The notes under the pieces are model-generated. The model was not told the origin of the DNA, did not search any database, and saw only the letters and a program-made list of their open reading frames with translations. A DNA stretch of 64,000 bases from Symbiodinium natans (taxonomy: Eukaryota > Sar > Dinophyceae > Suessiales > Symbiodiniaceae): NCBI GenBank assembly GCA_905221605.1, contig CAJNDS010002324.1:919501-983500 (forward strand), read 5' to 3'. Shown piece by piece: positions 11,845 through 22,076 of this stretch. Made by a program: the position numbers and the translations under genes. Each line of letters starts with the position of its first letter. Positions within the stretch are counted from its first letter, which is position 1.

Positions 11845-11905
11845 CTCCTATGCCGTCGGCAAAGGCTTCATCGAAGGAGAGAACTGGCAGGAAGTCCTGC
11901 ATCCG
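11845..11905 (-). CDS. Unidentified coding exon (MQDFLPVLSFDEAFADGIG)
   Basis: The minus-strand frame beginning with ATG at 11902 reads MQDFLPVLSFDEAFADGIG followed by DSEAG. The alternation of acidic and hydrophobic residues looks coding. Further downstream a Gly/Ala-rich frame continues to about 11690. The family is not recognised. Confidence 0.3.
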
Positions 11906-12115
11906 ATCCTAAAAAATGTGCGTTCACGCACATGGTGGAAGCAAAGCAGGCACACACAACGGGCAGGTCTCCGAGACCTCTGCTTCCGGGACATCTGGAG
12001 AAGCGTCGGCGGACATCTATGTCTGAAGTCTGAAGCCAAGCACTCAAAGGGCGGCGACAGCTGCCTCGACGACGATCATAAGTGGCCCTCGCAATCTTTG
12101 GGGGTTTACAGGCCC

Positions 12116-12148
12116 TAAACCCTAAACCCTAAACCCTAAACCCTAAAA
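12116..12148. repeat. CCCTAAA telomere-like block
   Basis: Four to five perfect CCCTAAA units. Confidence 0.9.
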
Positions 12149-12216
12149 CCAGCCCTAAGCAGCCCAGGGCCTAACAGCCAAGATCTGTGTCTCCATGACT
12201 GGTGCTCATCACATGT

Positions 12217-12317
12217 GGGGGTTTCCGAAATTAGGGGTACCTTATTGGGGTCCTTTCTATACCGGAATCCTACTATTTGGGGGTCTACATTAGGGGTCCC
12301 TCATTTCGTAAACACCC
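12217..12317. mobile_element. Short non-autonomous element, family B, copy 1
   Basis: It starts GGGGGTTTCCGAAATTAGGG and ends TCATTTCGTAAACACCC. The ends are roughly inverted (CCGAAATT versus ATTTCGTAA). Inside are evenly spaced words GGGGTACC, TTGGGGTCC, GGAATCCTAC and TTTGGGGGTCTA. The same layout recurs at 18246, 30494 and, more diverged, 47157. Confidence 0.65.
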
Positions 12318-12869
12318 ATGTATGTGTTCTCAACAATCGCGTGCCTTTCCATGGCCGGGGTGTAAGGAGGGAGCTCCTCTTCATCTCCTACTATTCCATT
12401 ACTTGTATGTTCAGCTCTCGAAATTGTAGTGCTTTTCTGGTGCCCATGTGATATGGCCAGCCCCTTACTGCAAATCTGGTGTACCCAAACATGGCGCATA
12501 ATTCGCCAGAATTGATGCGGCTGTAGTTCAGCCACCCACACTAGGGTACACCGAAACCCTAAAACCTAAAACCCTAGTTATGCCCTGACACCCTAGAACC
12601 CTAAACCCTCTGACCCAACACCCCAAGACCCGAAACCCTAGAACCCTACCCCCAAAAATTATATGCCCTGACGCCCCTAGAACCCTAGAAATCCTACAAG
12701 CCCTAAGTTGAGCCCTCCCCGCACGCACGCTTCTCGAAGCATTTTGACGCAAGCGCAGCAGCCCCGAGTCGCAACCCAGCCCACCCCCCACCCTCAAGAA
12801 AAAAACACATTATTGTGCCGTTATTCTCATGAGTAGTAGTATTATAAAACAATATTAACAATAAACTAA

Positions 12870-13050
12870 CAATAATCACAACAAGAATGGTAACAATAAC
12901 CACACAACCATAACCATAACCATAGCCATAACAATAACCATAACAATAGCAATAGCAATAACAATAGCAATAACAATAGCAATAGCAGTAGCAGTTGCAA
13001 TAGCAATAGCAATAGCAATAGCAGTAGCAATAATAACAATAATGAAATAA
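12870..13050. repeat. Hexanucleotide-type array, AATAAC/AATAGC
   Basis: An imperfect run of AACAAT, AACCAT and AATAGC units forms about 180 bases. Its complement (GTTATT) makes up the array at 43600-43862. Confidence 0.85.
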
Positions 13051-13177
13051 GAAGACAACATAACAACACTAATGCCCCTGGAAACTCAAAAGCCCGATTC
13101 AAAGCGTTCAGGCTTAGGGCTGGGAAGCCCTGGGCTTGAAGCTGCATCAAGGGCTCTGAATCCTAAAAGTTCCTTCA

Positions 13178-13262
13178 GGCCCCCTAAACCCTAAACCCTA
13201 AACCCTAAACCCTAACCCTAAACCCTAAACCCTAAACCCCAAACACTAAACCCTAAACCCGA
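13178..13262. repeat. CCCTAAA telomere-like block
   Basis: About ten near-perfect CCCTAAA units, just upstream (in plus coordinates) of a block of opposite orientation at 13362. Confidence 0.9.
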
Positions 13263-13361
13263 CACCCGAAACCTCTAACCTTTCAGGCTTCTTCCAACGG
13301 CGCCAGCTGCTCTGGGGGCCTGGACACGGGACTGCGGCGGGGCTGTTGGGAGAGTGGGGCG

Positions 13362-13568
13362 GGTTTAGGGTTTAGGGTTTGGGGTCTAGGGTTTAGGGTC
13401 TAGGGTTTTGGGTTTGGGGTTTAGGGTTTAGGGTTTGGGGTTTGGGGTTTGGGGTTTGGGGTTTGGGGTTTGGGGTTTGGGGTTTGGGGTTTGGGATTTG
13501 GGGTTTGGGGTTTGGGGTTTGGGGTTTGGGGTTTGGGGTTTGGGGTTTGGGGTTTGGGGTTTGGGGTC
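13362..13568. repeat. TTTAGGG block grading into a homogeneous TTTGGGG array
   Basis: The first 70 bases are TTTAGGG with variants. From about 13434 to 13566 the unit is almost purely TTTGGGG (about 18 units, one TTTGGGA). This shows local homogenisation of a variant. Confidence 0.9.
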
Positions 13569-13581
13569 TTCATGGGGGCGT

Positions 13582-13907
13582 TTATTCCCTGTTCGGACTT
13601 TCAGGCCCCGACGGAGGCGAAGCGGCAAGCAAGCGCCCGAGGCCCTTCTCGTGGCCATTAATCAGCACCTCGGCACAGGAGCCCGTTTGCAGGGTTTAGG
13701 GTTTAGGGTTTAGGGTTGAGGGTTTAGGGTTTCGGGTTTAGGGTTTAGGGTTCGGGGGCTGGGGGCTTGGGGCTTGGGGCTTGGGGCTTGGGGTTAGGGT
13801 TTGGGGGGGAGGGGGGGGGGCATGAAGGGCAAGAACGTTCTTGGAGCCAGGCCCACGCCCCGCAGTCCTCCGACACGTCCAGTCTCCTTCGGTCCGCCTC
13901 CGAGAGC
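13582..13907 (-). CDS. Last two exons of an unidentified gene, split by a telomere-like intron
   Basis: Exon 13841-13907 (after AG at 13909-13908, before a GA donor at 13840-13839) encodes LSEADRRRLDVSEDCGAWAW followed by LQ. Exon 13582-13668 (after AG, first base G) encodes VLINGHEKGLGRLLAAS and a Pro/Ser tail ending in TAA. Phases agree (1 nt plus 22 codons; 29 codons including stop). The 172-base intron is largely TTTAGGG-type repeats and a G-run. The family is not recognised, and upstream exons were not identified. Confidence 0.5.
13688..13800. repeat. TTTAGGG block with GGGGCTT variant, intronic
   Basis: TTTAGGG units pass into a short run of GGGGCTT units, followed by a G-rich tract to 13820. 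The block lies between the two exons at 13582-13668 and 13841-13907. Confidence 0.9.
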
Positions 13908-13915
13908 CTCTTTTT

Positions 13916-14010
13916 GGGTTTAGGGTTTAGGGTTTAGGGTTTAGGGTTTGGGGTTTGGGGTTTAGGGTTTAGGGTTTAGGGTTTAGGGTTTAGGGTTTAG
14001 GGTTTGGGGT
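13916..14010. repeat. TTTAGGG telomere-like block
   Basis: About thirteen TTTAGGG units with a few TTTGGGG, starting nine bases beyond the exon start at 13907 on the upstream side. Confidence 0.9.
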
Positions 14011-14157
14011 GGGGGTTCGGGGGCCGTTCAAAACAGAACCTCTTGTGGGGTCTAGGGTTTTTAGGATTTAGGGCTTGGGGTTCTAGAGTGAGACCTCCTT
14101 TTGGGGGGGACTCCTTCGGCTTGGTTTCTTTATTGAGGCTTTCCGGGATACAGGCTG

Positions 14158-14262
14158 GGATGTTCCCCCTTGTACGAAAACAGCCCTTGAAAAGGGATGA
14201 TAATAAAATAGTGCGGTACTATAATCACTATTAAGGACTGTTCGTATAAGGGGGAACATCCC
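14158..14262. mobile_element. Short inverted-repeat element, family A, copy 1
   Basis: Its left end is GGGATGTTCCCCCTTGTACG and its right end the reverse complement form TATAAGGGGGAACATCCC. The inverted match continues inward (CGAAAACAGCCCTT against AAGGACTGTTCG). About 105 bases, no coding capacity. Copies are at 17326, 44856 and a partial one at 63852. Confidence 0.8.
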
Positions 14263-14393
14263 GAGTTGCAGGGGGCTTCAGGAGGCTTTAGGATGGGGAG
14301 GCCAGGGGATTGAGGGCTAAGCATCGATCAGCAAAAAAGAAGAACGTTAGCAAGGTGGTGGTGATGAGAGCCAATGCACAAGCAGATATCTTG

Positions 14394-14413
14394 AGAAAGC
14401 ACACAGACAGACA

Positions 14414-14447
<34 letters not shown>
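14394..14447. repeat. (AC)n microsatellite
   Basis: CAGACAGACA leads into about fourteen AC dinucleotides. Confidence 0.9.
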
Positions 14448-14642
14448 AGCCAAGTTGAATCCTTAAGCCCTGAACTCCTAAAAAGCTCCAAACCCTGAGA
14501 CCCTAAGTTCTCTGGATGCTTGCTACAGCGCCTCTACATCTAGAAAACAATTGAACGGACCGAAGCGAACAGGGCCCCAAACCCTTGTACAAGAAGCCCT
14601 TGTACAAAAGGAACCCGAAGGGGACCCTATATTCAAACAACC

Positions 14643-14698
14643 CCCTAAACCCTAAACCCTAAACCCTAAACCCTAAACCCTAAACCACCCTAAACCCG
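14643..14698. repeat. CCCTAAA telomere-like block
   Basis: About seven CCCTAAA units; a second block of seven lies at 14820-14868. Confidence 0.9.
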
Positions 14699-14819
14699 CC
14701 TAAACCCCCCGAAAACCAACAGAGAGCTCGGCCTGACCCAGCCCTGGGAGACTTCGGCAGCCTTCCGGGGGCTCGAAACCCTTCCCAAGCTTTGCAAAAG
14801 CCTGCAAGCCCTGTTAGCG

Positions 14820-14870
14820 CCTAAACCCTAAACCCTAAACCCTAAACCCTAAACCCTAAACCCTAAACTT
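14820..14870. repeat. CCCTAAA telomere-like block
   Basis: Seven perfect CCCTAAA units. Confidence 0.9.
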
Positions 14871-15235
14871 TTCAACCCTATATAAACCTACAAGCCCCAA
14901 AAGCCCTGTAATCCACACAAGTCTGAGGGGGCTTTCCGAGTTTTGGTTCAGCTCACAGGGTTGAGGATGTAGAAAGGTTCAGAGAACAGAGAACCGTAAG
15001 CCCTGAAACCCGGAAACACAGCCTCGATGATCTCTCCCGTCTTCAGAAAGGCCACAGGGTGTGCCTGCCACATCTTCAGCCAATGCGCATGGGCAGACGC
15101 ATGCATGCAACCGGGCCCTCCTGCAAGGAAGGCTTCTTGCGCACAGCCACTTGCGTCTCGAAGACCTGAGAGTGCATGGCTTTTGGACCTCTTCCCCCTT
15201 GGGATGCGGAACTGGACCTTGATTCGTACTGGTGC

Positions 15236-16405
15236 ATTTGCCCGTTTTGCTCCACAGCACCCCCAACAAGTCCCCAAGCAACATTGCCCAATCCTGGCTG
15301 ACATGTTTGTCCTCTTCACAAAGTCCCCGTTTTGCTCCAAAAGCACCCACCAACACGCATCCAAGCAACTTTACCCCAATCCTGGCTGACATATTTGGCT
15401 TCTTCGCAAAGTCCCCGTTTTGCTCCGCAGCACCCCCAACAAGCCCCCAAGCAACTTTACCCCAATCCTGGCTGACATGTTTGGCTTCTTCGCAAAGTCC
15501 CCGTTTTGCTCCAAAAGCACCCCCCAACAAGCCCCCAAGCAACTTTACCCCAATCCTGGCTGACATGTTTGGCTTCTTCGCAAAGTCCCCGTTGTGCTCC
15601 ACAGCGCCCAGCAAGCCCCCAAGCAACTTTACCCCAATCCTGGCTGACATGTTTGGCTTCTTCGCAAAGTCCCCGCTTTGCTCCACCGCACCCCCAACAA
15701 GCCCCCAAGCAACTTTAGGATTGGGGTGACATGCTTGGCTTCTTCGGAAACTCCCCGTTTTGCTCCGCAGCACCCCCAACAAGCCCCCAAGCAACTTTAC
15801 CCCAATCCTACCCCCAACAACCCCCCAGCAACTTTACCCCAATCCTGGCTGACACGTTTGGTCTCTTCGCAGAGTCCCCGTTTTGCTTCACACCACCCCC
15901 AATAAGCCCCCAAGCAATTCTACCCCAATCCTGGCTGACATGTTTGGCTTCTTTTCAAAGTCCCCGTTTTGCTCCACAGCACCCCCAACAAGCCCCCAAG
16001 CAACTTTACCCCAATCCTGGCTGACATGTGTGGCTTCTTCGCAAAGTCCCCGTTTTGCTCCAAAAGCACCCCCCAACAAGCCCCCAAGCAACTTTACCCC
16101 AGTCCTGGCTGAAAGCTTTGGCTTCTTCGCAAAGTTCCGGTTTTACTCCACAGCACCCCCAACAAGCCCCCAAGCAACTTTACGCCAATCCTGGCTGACA
16201 TATTTGGCTTCTTCGCAAAGTCCCCGTTTTGCTTCAAAAGCACCCCCCAACAAGCCCCCAAGCAGCTTTACCCCAATCCTGGCTGACACGTTTGGCTTCT
16301 TCGCAAAGTCCCCGTTTTGCTCCAAAGCACCCAACAAGCCCCCAAGCAACTTTACCCCAATCATGGCTGACATGTGTGGCTTCTTCGCAAAGTCGCTGTT
16401 TTCCT
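15236..16405. repeat. Tandem array of 84-90 bp units, about 13 copies, open on both strands
   Basis: The word CCCCGTTTTGCTCC recurs at about 15237, 15324, 15413, 15499, 15587, 15671, 15753, 15875, 15962, 16048, 16135, 16222 and 16310, with a decayed copy at 16394. Each unit also holds CCCCAACAAGCCCCCAAGCA, ACTTTACCCCAATCCTGGCT and GACATGTTTGGCTTCTTCGC. Most units are near 87 bases (29 codons), so long open frames appear on both strands (271 codons minus, 175 plus). One unit at about 15800-15875 is shortened. I treat it as a minisatellite. A 29-residue repeat protein (minus-strand unit with GDFAKKPNMSARIGVKLLGG) is a less likely reading, since indels break the frame. Confidence 0.85.
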
Positions 16406-16504
16406 CATGACTGGGCTCCCGTCCACACAGAACCAGCGTGGCTCCCAGTCCTCACACCTCAATGTGCACCCCAACCCAGAAACTTTCGCGCACCCAAAGC
16501 CCAG

Positions 16505-16536
16505 AAAAAAAAATATAATAATAATAATAATAAGAA

Positions 16537-16573
<37 letters not shown>

Positions 16574-16612
16574 TAGTAGTAATAATAATAAAAATAATAA
16601 CAATAATACAAA
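16505..16612. repeat. (AAT)n-type microsatellite
   Basis: A poly-A start passes into AAT/AAC/AAG trinucleotides over about 100 bases. Confidence 0.9.
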
Positions 16613-17325
16613 ACTGTTGCAGTCCCGTCACAAGACTCCCAGGCTGACCTCTTTGCCATCCTGCAGCACCTCTGATGGAAGTCGAGGTTTGGGAAGGTTT
16701 AGGGCTTAGGGTTTGGGGTTTAGGGTTTAGGATGGGTTTAGGGTTTGGGATCCTGAGTTCGCCACCCAGGCTTCGCAGTCGTCCGACCTAGTCAGGCTGT
16801 GCGATTCGGAAGTTCGGAGTGGCAGGCTCAGGCGAAGGCTCAGTCGTGAGTCCACGGCACATCCCGGTCATCCTTCTCTTCGTCGGCAAGCCTCACCCAG
16901 CCTCAGCTAGGAGGCAACTGCGTGGCTTCCCGTTTTCGAGACTGATTCTCTCAATCTGTCTGAGAATACTGCGGCTGTAACATTGTGGCCGTCTCTGCAC
17001 TGGTGGCAGGTAGCACATACAGTGGTCGCGGCGGTCTTTGCAGCGACGGATACGTGGGCTTAGTAAACCCTAAGCGGCCCTAACAGTCACCCTATACCCC
17101 CAAACCCCAAATCCAAAACCCAACACTCCTAAATCTTAAGCCCAACACCCTAGACCCAACACCCCAAACCCTAAACCTTTGAAGCTTGGGGATCAGCACC
17201 TGGGCCTCAGGCCTGCTTTGACTTCCGCGATCTCGACCACCTCCCCGGCCTCTCAGGGAGGGCTTTTGGGAATGGGGGGGAAGTCATGTCATTCGGGCGG
17301 GGTTCCGAGAATAGTTTGGGATGTT

Positions 17326-17412
17326 CCCCTTATACTAACAGTCCTTAATCGGGATTATAGTACCCCTATGATAATCCCTGTAAGGGCTGCTAGTATAAGG
17401 GGAACATCCCAA
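17326..17412. mobile_element. Short inverted-repeat element, family A, copy 2 (best hairpin)
   Basis: The left end TTGGGATGTTCCCCTTATAC is matched by the right end GTATAAGGGGAACATCCCAA; the inverted match is essentially perfect for over 20 bases. The interior has CAGTCCTTAATCGGGATTAT. Whole length is about 87 bases. Confidence 0.85.
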
Positions 17413-18245
17413 GCAATATTACATAATGTTACGCATCCTTGCGTAGCGTCACGTGTTCTCACATCTTGTTGCATCTGATTACAGCACTGGTCCTACATCT
17501 CAGCGACACATGATTACATGTCGCTACGTATACTGTTTCATGTTACTACGACATGTATCGAGAATCATGTTTGCAAAGGGGGCAGCCCGCCCCCCTCCTC
17601 CAACCCCTTTCAAGAACTGGGCAACAACTTGATCCTAGAAATGTAGTGCCATCAACCCCACATGAATCATTAGAAAACCCGGGGGCCCTCCAAGCCCCTT
17701 TCACAAGCCGGCAGTGGGCGTTCAAAACCCACGTGAATCCCTTCTAACATGCGAACAGGCCCTGAGTCCGATCGTTGGAAGCAAAAGGGCTCCGGCATCG
17801 AGGAAGGTGACAGTGGGAGATGTGAGGGTCGGGGATTTTCGGACCTCGGTCTCTCGCGCTGCGACTCGCGCTGCACAGCGGCTTTTGTGACACTGCAGGA
17901 CGCTCCACGCCTGAGTCTATGCCCCCTGCTGCAACACGTGGCTGAAACACCACACGGATCCTGAGCAGCAAGCTTCTACAAGAGATGCGAACGATGCTAG
18001 ACCCGGATCTTGGTGGCTCGCCATCTTGGGTTCGCAAACGTACTTGAGCGGCGGTCCTGTATGTCATGCACGTGCTGGTCGAAAGGGCAGCAGTCCACGT
18101 GCAGACGCTCCTGCTTCAGCGGCCTTGATCTGGGCTGAGGTCGCTTCACCGCAACTTCTTGCTTCACAGCTTCTTCGGAAGCAGCTTTGCCAGTCTCTCC
18201 TGGAGGGCCCAGCTGGGGGGCGCAAAGAGTGGTGCTGGAGCCTTT

Positions 18246-18352
18246 GGGGGCTTCCGACACTAGGGGTACCTCATTGGGGTCTTTTATTATGAGGGAATCC
18301 CTTCTATATATTTGGGGTTTCTATTCGGGCCCCCTGTTTTCGTAAACCCCCC
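18246..18352. mobile_element. Short non-autonomous element, family B, copy 2
   Basis: It starts GGGGGCTTCCGACACTAGGG and ends TGTTTTCGTAAACCCCCC, with internal GGGGTACCTCATTGGGGTC and GAGGGAATCCCTTCTATAT in the same order as copy 1. Confidence 0.7.
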
Positions 18353-18994
18353 ATGTCTAGCGCGCAGGGATGTGCCTGGGCTGACACCGGCCCATTGGCC
18401 GAAGCGGGATTGTCGGCCCGCTGTCATGGCCCCAAACCAGGAGCTTGTCTATGCACAACGCACTGCTTATAATGTTCAGTGTGCATGGCTGCGGAAGAAT
18501 ACTGTCGACTTCTCTTCGGTAACTCAAGCACGGCTGACCATGGATAAGCGTCTCAGCTTCCTCATCTTTCTGCATGATCCAACTGCAAACACGCCTTGAT
18601 CTCGAAGTATGGCAGGCATGAAACAATCGCAGGGAGTCCAAACACAGCATCGTTCTATCCTCGGTGAGCCTTGCAGGTTCTCTCGCTCGGACATCGCAGC
18701 ATTTTTTGGAGGGCAGCCAGAGGGACTGCAGACATCCGACGAAGTCGAGCTCGCAAGATGCTCCGAGAAGCTGTACGATGGCGAAAGTTCGCGCACGAAG
18801 CTCTTGGAGTCTGCTGTCTCATGGTCTGAAAGTGCAGGGATGCACCACGCTGTCGGTGCCAAAACTTGCATTGAGAATTAGGCAACACGGCCATGCATTG
18901 CTGGGATGCGCCCTTCGAATCCTACACGAAACGCCTAAAGCCTGATGAAGCAGCTTGACACCTAAAAATCCTAAAAACCCTAAAAACCCGTGGC

Positions 18995-21385
18995 TCAAAT
19001 GCAGAAGGCAGAGCTCCCCGTGCGTTGCGCCAGCCTCTCCCGTAGGCTCATGTCGCTCGTGCTTCTCGTGCTTCGAGCTGCCTTCGGCGACACATCCGGA
19101 AGGCAGCGCTCGCCTTCGCTTGTGACAGGTGTGACAGGTGTGGCTTGTAAAGCCTTTGCCTCTGGATCACCCCGAGCTTTCTTTGTCCTCCTTGGCTGAC
19201 GTGGAGGTGCTTTTTTTGGTGCCGCGCATCCATGGCCACCTCTCTTTCTGGCGCGGGAGCCGTTTGACTTGTTGCCGGTCTCCAGCCCGCACTTTGGCGC
19301 ACAATTTTCAGCCGCGATCTCCTCAGACGCGGCCGAGGAGGTCTTCTGCTCAAGCTTGCGGAGAGGCCCAGTTGCTGGTGACGGGGGATCCTGGCTCATC
19401 TGAGTCTGACAAAGGCTATCTTGTGAGAGTTGGCATTCTGAATCTCCACCTTGGGATAGGAACTGCACCTCAGCAAAGGGTGTAGGGTTTAGGGTTTGGG
19501 GTTTGGGGTTTGGGGTGTAGGGTTTAGGTTTTAGGGTCTGGGGTTTGGGATTTGTAGACTGGCGCATTGCCTTTAGTTACCTGCCAAGACTCACAGCAAC
19601 TTGTTTCAGGCTAGCAGCTTCCGACACTTCCTCCTCAGACTCTCCGCCGTCATCCGCTTCATCCTCCTCCTCTTCCTTGTCTTTCGGCTAACAACTTCAA
19701 GGGACGGAAACAGACCTGGAAACTGCATCACAAAAACACTTCCAGTGCTCTCGTCTGCCTCTTCCACGGAACTCCGCGCCAGCCGATGGTTGCGAAGCAG
19801 CACCAGCCAGTCCATGCCCATTGAGCACTGCAAACAGAAGGCCGGCTCATCGGGCATCAGCCTGGCGGGCAGGGGCAGAACTCACGGTGCTCGCCAAAGA
19901 CTCGTTTCAAAAAAGCAACACAGCACGGCCAACCACTAGCCTGCTCCTCTCCATTTCGCCGCTAGAGCAGATACAGCTCTAGGTTGCGCTAGCTTTCGCG
20001 AGCTCCCTGAACATCCCCGAATCATCTCCGACCCTTATTCCGGCCCCCACAGAAGGAATCCGAACAAGCGCGCGCCAGGGCAGCTTCCTCGCTGCGCCGG
20101 TGAAGAGGACCGCCGCACAGGCCAGGTGCAGCAGTTCTTGGCAGTGGGGACACTGGACGATTCGGTCCCCCGGCCGGAGCGCCTCCGAGCATCTTCCACA
20201 CTCGGAGGGTTCGGCAGGAAGCACCTTACTTTCTCTTGGCTAGCAGGGAATGAGGGCATTAGGGCCCTAGATCCCCCTATATATATATATATACATATGT
20301 ATAGATATATATATATATATATGAATGCCATGATACGCTTGTGAATCTTGGAAGCTGGCCATCGTCTGCCGTTGCTTGCACAAGTGCAGCAGCTCCTCGA
20401 AGCTGCCGTGGGTCAGGGTCAGGTGGTTGGGCAGGCTCGCGCCAAACATCCTCTCCAAGCTAGCCCATAAACCTGCAAGAGGCTGCTTGGCACCACGCAG
20501 ATAGGGAAACTTTGCGGCTGCCAAAAGCCTTCTTCGAGAACGTGTACACGCAAAGGCATTCGACCTCAGCCCGCAGCTCATTCTGAGCTGAGGCAAAGCA
20601 GAACAAAAGGAGCTGGAGCCGCCACTGAGGGGCAGTCAGTACGGAACCGCCTGCAGCATCTCCAGCAGCACTCGGACGTTCTTGTCGACGCCTACCCTGG
20701 CACTGTGCTGTTCAGCATGCTTCCGAGGACCGACTGCACCGACAAGAGTCACAACAAAGGATCGGGGACCACCAAATCTAGGACTGTGGCACAGGGCACT
20801 GCTTCCCATGCCCCGCAAGCTTGCAGAACCTCGGAGTGCTCAAGTTGGGAACGCCCGGCGGCCGCCACGTGATCGAAACTGCAGATTGTGCTGAGGGGGC
20901 AACGCCAAGTGTGCGACCTTCTCCTTCACATGGCGAGAGAGCGACGGATGCTGCCTGCAAAATGGCACAACATGAGGTCTGGCACACTTGGGGCGGCTTT
21001 GGGATGTTTGAGGTCAATTTCTCAGAGCCGCACCAGGCATACTCAAACTGGAGGGCCAAGATTTTGCCAGGGAAGCCCCATACCTTGCAACGCTCCATGC
21101 ACCTACCCATCTCCAACAATCGAAGCTAGCGAAGTGAACGCGGCCAGGTTGCGCAAAGAACCATCCTCCACGGCTTCCATTTATGCGTCCTTGAGCAACG
21201 ATCAGCATCTGAGGGCAATTTGGGTAGGCAACTGAGCATGCAACCCAAGGAAGTTCCGCAGTTCCGCTGGGGGCTGTACTTGCAGGCGCCACCCTTGATT
21301 TCGCCATTGTGCTGACGAAGCCGTCTCTTCGGATCCGTCGTAAACCCGATGTAGGTCCTCACATCGCAAGAACACAACTCGAGCT
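18995..21385 (-). CDS. SLX1: SLX1-type structure-specific endonuclease (GIY-YIG plus RING)
   Basis: SLX1 with its partner SLX4 cuts branched DNA such as Holliday junctions and flaps. Seen (minus strand): the GIY-YIG core RTYIGFTTDPKRRLRQHNGE (catalytic Arg, Glu follows in the family) in an exon ending at a GT donor (21280); exon 21153-21189 with KTHKWKPWRMVLC; exon from 21083 with VWGFPGKILALQFEYAW; a segment VRVLLEMLQAVP near 20650-20700; exon from 20450 with LPNHLTLTHGSFEELLHLCK; the first RING half CGRCSEALRPGDRIVQCPHC in the exon from 20224; the second half LMPDEPAFCLQCSMGMDWLV in the exon from 19861. A lysine/arginine-rich tail (about 18995-19480) ends in a stop and is probably the same gene. 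Joins between the middle exons are not all resolved, and the first strand of the nuclease fold (before 21385) is uncertain. Confidence 0.75.
19484..19558. repeat. TTTAGGG/TTTGGGG block, intronic in SLX1 region
   Basis: About ten telomere-like units between the RING exon and the presumed tail exon. Confidence 0.85.
20276..20322. repeat. (AT)n microsatellite inside an SLX1 intron
   Basis: TATATATATA, CATATGTATAG and TATATATATA segments lie between the exon ending near 20360 and the RING exon. Confidence 0.85.
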
Positions 21386-21997
21386 GGCCTGCTTGTGTCA
21401 CACAGGCGATGTTACTGGTATCCTCCGCTCGTTGCGCGCAGATTGCAGCAAATAGCAGCCATACAGCAGCGAGCGATCTTTCCCCGTGGGCATGTGGATC
21501 GTGCGAGCATGCGCAGTGGTAGGACATAAATCTCATACTGCACAACCTCGTAACATGGCATACGGAGGCTTTCAGTTTGTCCAAGTCGTCTAATTACCAG
21601 CTCATGGTTTGCACCGCATGCCTTGCCGATGTCTTGAAGAGGGGCAGGTGGGCACAGATGCTCAAAGGCTCTCAGTAGTTCCTAGCCTATCATGGCTTGT
21701 GCACGTGGGTTTGGGATCTGTGGGGGCTATCAGTTGCTTTCGTACATTGCAGCGAAATACTCTCTCAAGCGGCTACCGCGGGCCTAGGAGCATGACGGGC
21801 AGCATCATGACAGATTCGCAGATGCACGACATGGTCAAAGGACTTGAGGCAGGAAAACCCTGCAAGTAGTGAAGACTCCGCAATGGCCACGCGCCTTTTC
21901 CAAGCGCGGTTCATCTCCCCACGCGCAGCCGATCACCGCCATGCGGGCCGCGAAGCAGCCTCGCCAATCTCTCGTATACATTCAGTTCAAAAAAACT

Positions 21998-22076
21998 TAC
22001 ACATATATATATATATATATATATGTATAATATACAGATATATATATATATATATATGTATATATTATATAGTCAT
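21998..22076. repeat. (AT)n microsatellite
   Basis: Two TATATATA runs separated by GTATAATATACAG. Confidence 0.9.

Larger units (their letters stand above)
16720..18990. other. No supported gene; repeats and weak frames
   Basis: Apart from the elements at 17326 and 18246, frames here are short and overlap on both strands. A plus-strand frame at 18609-18881 (90 codons) and a minus-strand frame at 18357-18650 are open but show no family motif and no consistent splice context. Confidence 0.3.

Noticed and set aside
12866-13150. Leucine/isoleucine-rich frames over the AATAAC array
   Set aside because: They are translations of a microsatellite, as are the frames over 16459-16659, 43604-44008 and 51892-52506.
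13428-13713. Repetitive frames with GVWGLGF or NPKPQTP units
   Set aside because: They are products of the TTTGGGG array, not a repeat protein.
12870-16405. CRISPR-like array
   Set aside because: Repeats are contiguous without unique spacers; the 84-90 bp array and microsatellites do not have the repeat-spacer layout, and the genes are eukaryotic.
18609-18881. Plus-strand 90-codon frame
   Set aside because: Open and hydrophilic but without motif, splice context or agreement with the minus-strand gene direction.
18985-19002. Spliced-leader relic (GTGGCTCAAATG; also CTTGGCTCAAAC near 44505)
   Set aside because: Only a few bases resemble the 3' end of the dinoflagellate spliced leader; the conserved CCGTAGCCATTTTGGCTC context is absent.
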